From positions 1 to 64,000 of the forward strand of contig PHBU01000009.1 of the NCBI GenBank assembly GCA_002840685.1: a stretch of DNA of 64,000 nucleotides. Direction: 5' to 3'. This document shows positions 63,801 through 64,000 of the stretch, in pieces. Positions within the stretch are counted from its first letter, which is position 1. Every line of letters starts with the position of its first letter. Position numbers and translations under genes: made by a program. The stretch comes from Chloroflexi bacterium HGW-Chloroflexi-6. Its GTDB lineage: Bacteria > Chloroflexota > Anaerolineae > Anaerolineales > Villigracilaceae. The notes under the pieces are model-generated. The model had not been told where the DNA came from. It saw nothing but the letters and a program-made list of their open reading frames with translations, and made no database searches.

Positions 63801-64000
63801 GGTGGCGGTGCCATCGGAAGTGGCGTAATCGACACTGGTGGCAACGGTTGTGGCAGAACTGAGGTTGACGGTGATGGTGGCTGTGCCAGCATCTTCATTA
63901 ACTGCATAGGTTGCGGAACTGAATTTGGCGTTTGGCACAACAACACCGCTGCCGCCACCGCCGTAAGGGCTGATGTTATCCATAGAGAAGCTGCCAGCCG
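60804..64000 (-). CDS. Secreted GH16 glycosidase with Calx-beta, carbohydrate-binding and SLH domains (5' end outside window)
   Basis: At least 1064 residues; the frame is open to the window edge, so the N-terminus is missing and the ATG at 63983 is internal. Order: the end of a binding domain (GSFSMDNISPYG); Calx-beta 1; a carbohydrate-binding sandwich (63590-63030); Calx-beta 2; then a second sandwich interrupted by a GH16 catalytic domain (about 62360-61585) with the catalytic G-E-I-D-I-M-E. The sandwich resumes (STGWKLVTLPYSEF ... GSFKLDDV), then three SLH domains (61350-60804). GH16 enzymes cut beta-1,3/1,4-glucans such as laminarin. The SLH domains anchor it to the cell wall. Each SLH holds an unusual Cys pair (GCG...YCP). 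Confidence 0.9.
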   Translation of the reverse strand, partial: AGSFSMDNISPYGGGGSGVVVPNAKFSSATYAVNEDAGTATITVNLSSATTVATSVDYATSDGTATDGVEYTATSGTLDFAAGDTSKTFTVTVADNANYDGDKTINLALSNPVAVTLGTPNTAVLTIVDDDAPDTKIVDDYSGSVAPVYNPFGTAIGFANWGSENGNVQLSTVSVPDSDPLAVPGQSGDKSLLKVDYNIGSWGGFTHAFENGNDWVSQDWSRYDGVSFWLYGNNTGGVIQTEIFDNQALGSTGDSAERYYYRITDNYTGWQFFRIPFSAFQRRSDYQPGGAPGDGLNLTEVSGYAFGMPAKTAIAYIADYSLYGDLAAHALDVRVQSAAYAYGANEGSPITVKVWLNEAAATDVTVDYTVTPDTALAGINYNASNATGTITFTAGQTTKTVVIETINDGKIKPTLTMKIAFSSPTGADLGWKTWATLGIININVPDPSIIDDFEDGLPVPANLPTDPAGSVIFDWEDILSSSPDAVPGQFPLNYVLSGNYDAGASFDRLFGIGRDLTGYNALRFWYKGSNSGQPVKVKLLDGQPDPGPSQWTLAWSDEFDGAAGTAPNATYWNHDIGGQGWGNNEWEYYTDSTENSATDGSGSMVITAKPNTDPALQCAYGPTAGSPQTCAYTSARLLTKDKIDFAYGRVEAKLKIPHGQGVWPAFWMLGSDIASNPWPGSGEIDIMENIGKDSELQNLYGTLHGPGYSGGAGIGSGPYDTGVNLYEDFHTYAIEWEPTEIRWYFDGTQYFSATPADVPAGQEWVFNKPFFIILNVAVGGNWPGFPDGSATFPQEMLIDYVRVYQGPDNAQRFESSFVDDSTGWKLVTLPYSEFVSSATQPVGAASNAHPLLTNVRGYGFELPNTAGSFKLDDVRGAHVSTFSDVPEDFWAASFIERLYAAKVTSGCGISPMVYCPQKSATRAEMAIFLLKSMNGGSYAPPAATGTVFGDVSAAHWAAAWIEQLAAENITAGCGGGNYCPDKVVTRAEMAVFLLKSKHGDTYVPPVADGTVFGDVAADHWAAAWIEQLAAEGITGGCGAGNYCPAKPVTRAEMAVLLVRTFNLP

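Overview
The window reads as a stretch of chromosome from a Chloroflexota bacterium, most likely class Anaerolineae. The grounds are the gene families and overall style: a bifunctional transaldolase/phosphoglucose isomerase, an S-layer-anchored glycosidase, lipoproteins without outer-membrane machinery, CARDB/Yip1-type export genes, a TtuA/TtuB tRNA thiolation pair, many short intergenic hairpins, and moderately G+C-rich coding DNA. This is inference from families, not a marker-gene placement. I found no rRNA, tRNA, CRISPR array, insertion sequence, integrase or phage gene. Coding density is high, and no gene-free stretch exceeds 300 bases.

Layout. 106-4768: mutS, a lone UgpC/MalK-type ABC ATPase and gpmA. 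4929-16161: a FAD/Fe-S dehydrogenase, a PadR-regulated membrane gene with a clear operator, two DUF4491 genes, a SpoU methylase, a GNAT-TPR protein, a HAD phosphatase, a dual-specificity phosphatase, and an MBL hydrolase with a Crp/Fnr regulator. 16241-25982: acyl-CoA ligase, miaA (apparently lacking a normal start codon), yraN, a glycosyltransferase, a NYN-domain protein, ttuB-ttuA, and an AAC(3)-aminopeptidase fusion. 26040-30619: mostly small membrane or unknown proteins. 30679-41809: nitrilase, enolase, plsC, aldo/keto reductase, a four-gene ABC export operon with a CARDB-like exported protein, and an atypical EF-G.

42003-44572 is the most interesting segment. A membrane-tethered thioredoxin (C-V-A-C), a methyltransferase and a phosphoglycerate-mutase-like metalloenzyme are followed by a lipoprotein thioredoxin. 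In that lipoprotein the first Cys of the redox motif is replaced by an in-frame TGA, and a SECIS-like stem-loop sits directly downstream. It is very probably a selenocysteine (U-S-T-C) protein.

44614-50033: a cyclic-nucleotide-binding histidine kinase, a phosphoribosyltransferase, a lipoprotein hydrolase, an adenosine-specific-kinase family protein, rsmD and a URO-D family gene. 50055-60612: a polysaccharide O-acetylation pair (MBOAT plus AlgX-like), transketolase, rpiB, a class III adenylate cyclase, a glycosyltransferase and tal-pgi. Together these give the non-oxidative pentose-phosphate pathway next to cAMP synthesis. 60804-64000: a large GH16 glycosidase, cut by the window edge, with three SLH domains; its catalytic domain appears to be nested inside a carbohydrate-binding domain.

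Two themes connect distant genes. First, cyclic-nucleotide signalling: a cyclase at 55051, and two proteins with cyclic-nucleotide-binding folds, the Crp-type regulator at 15448 and the kinase at 44614. Second, glycolysis and pentose phosphate: gpmA, eno, a second phosphoglycerate-mutase-like enzyme, tkt, rpiB and tal-pgi. Several starts given here are shortened from the longest open frame, because a Shine-Dalgarno sequence or an upstream terminator points to an internal start.
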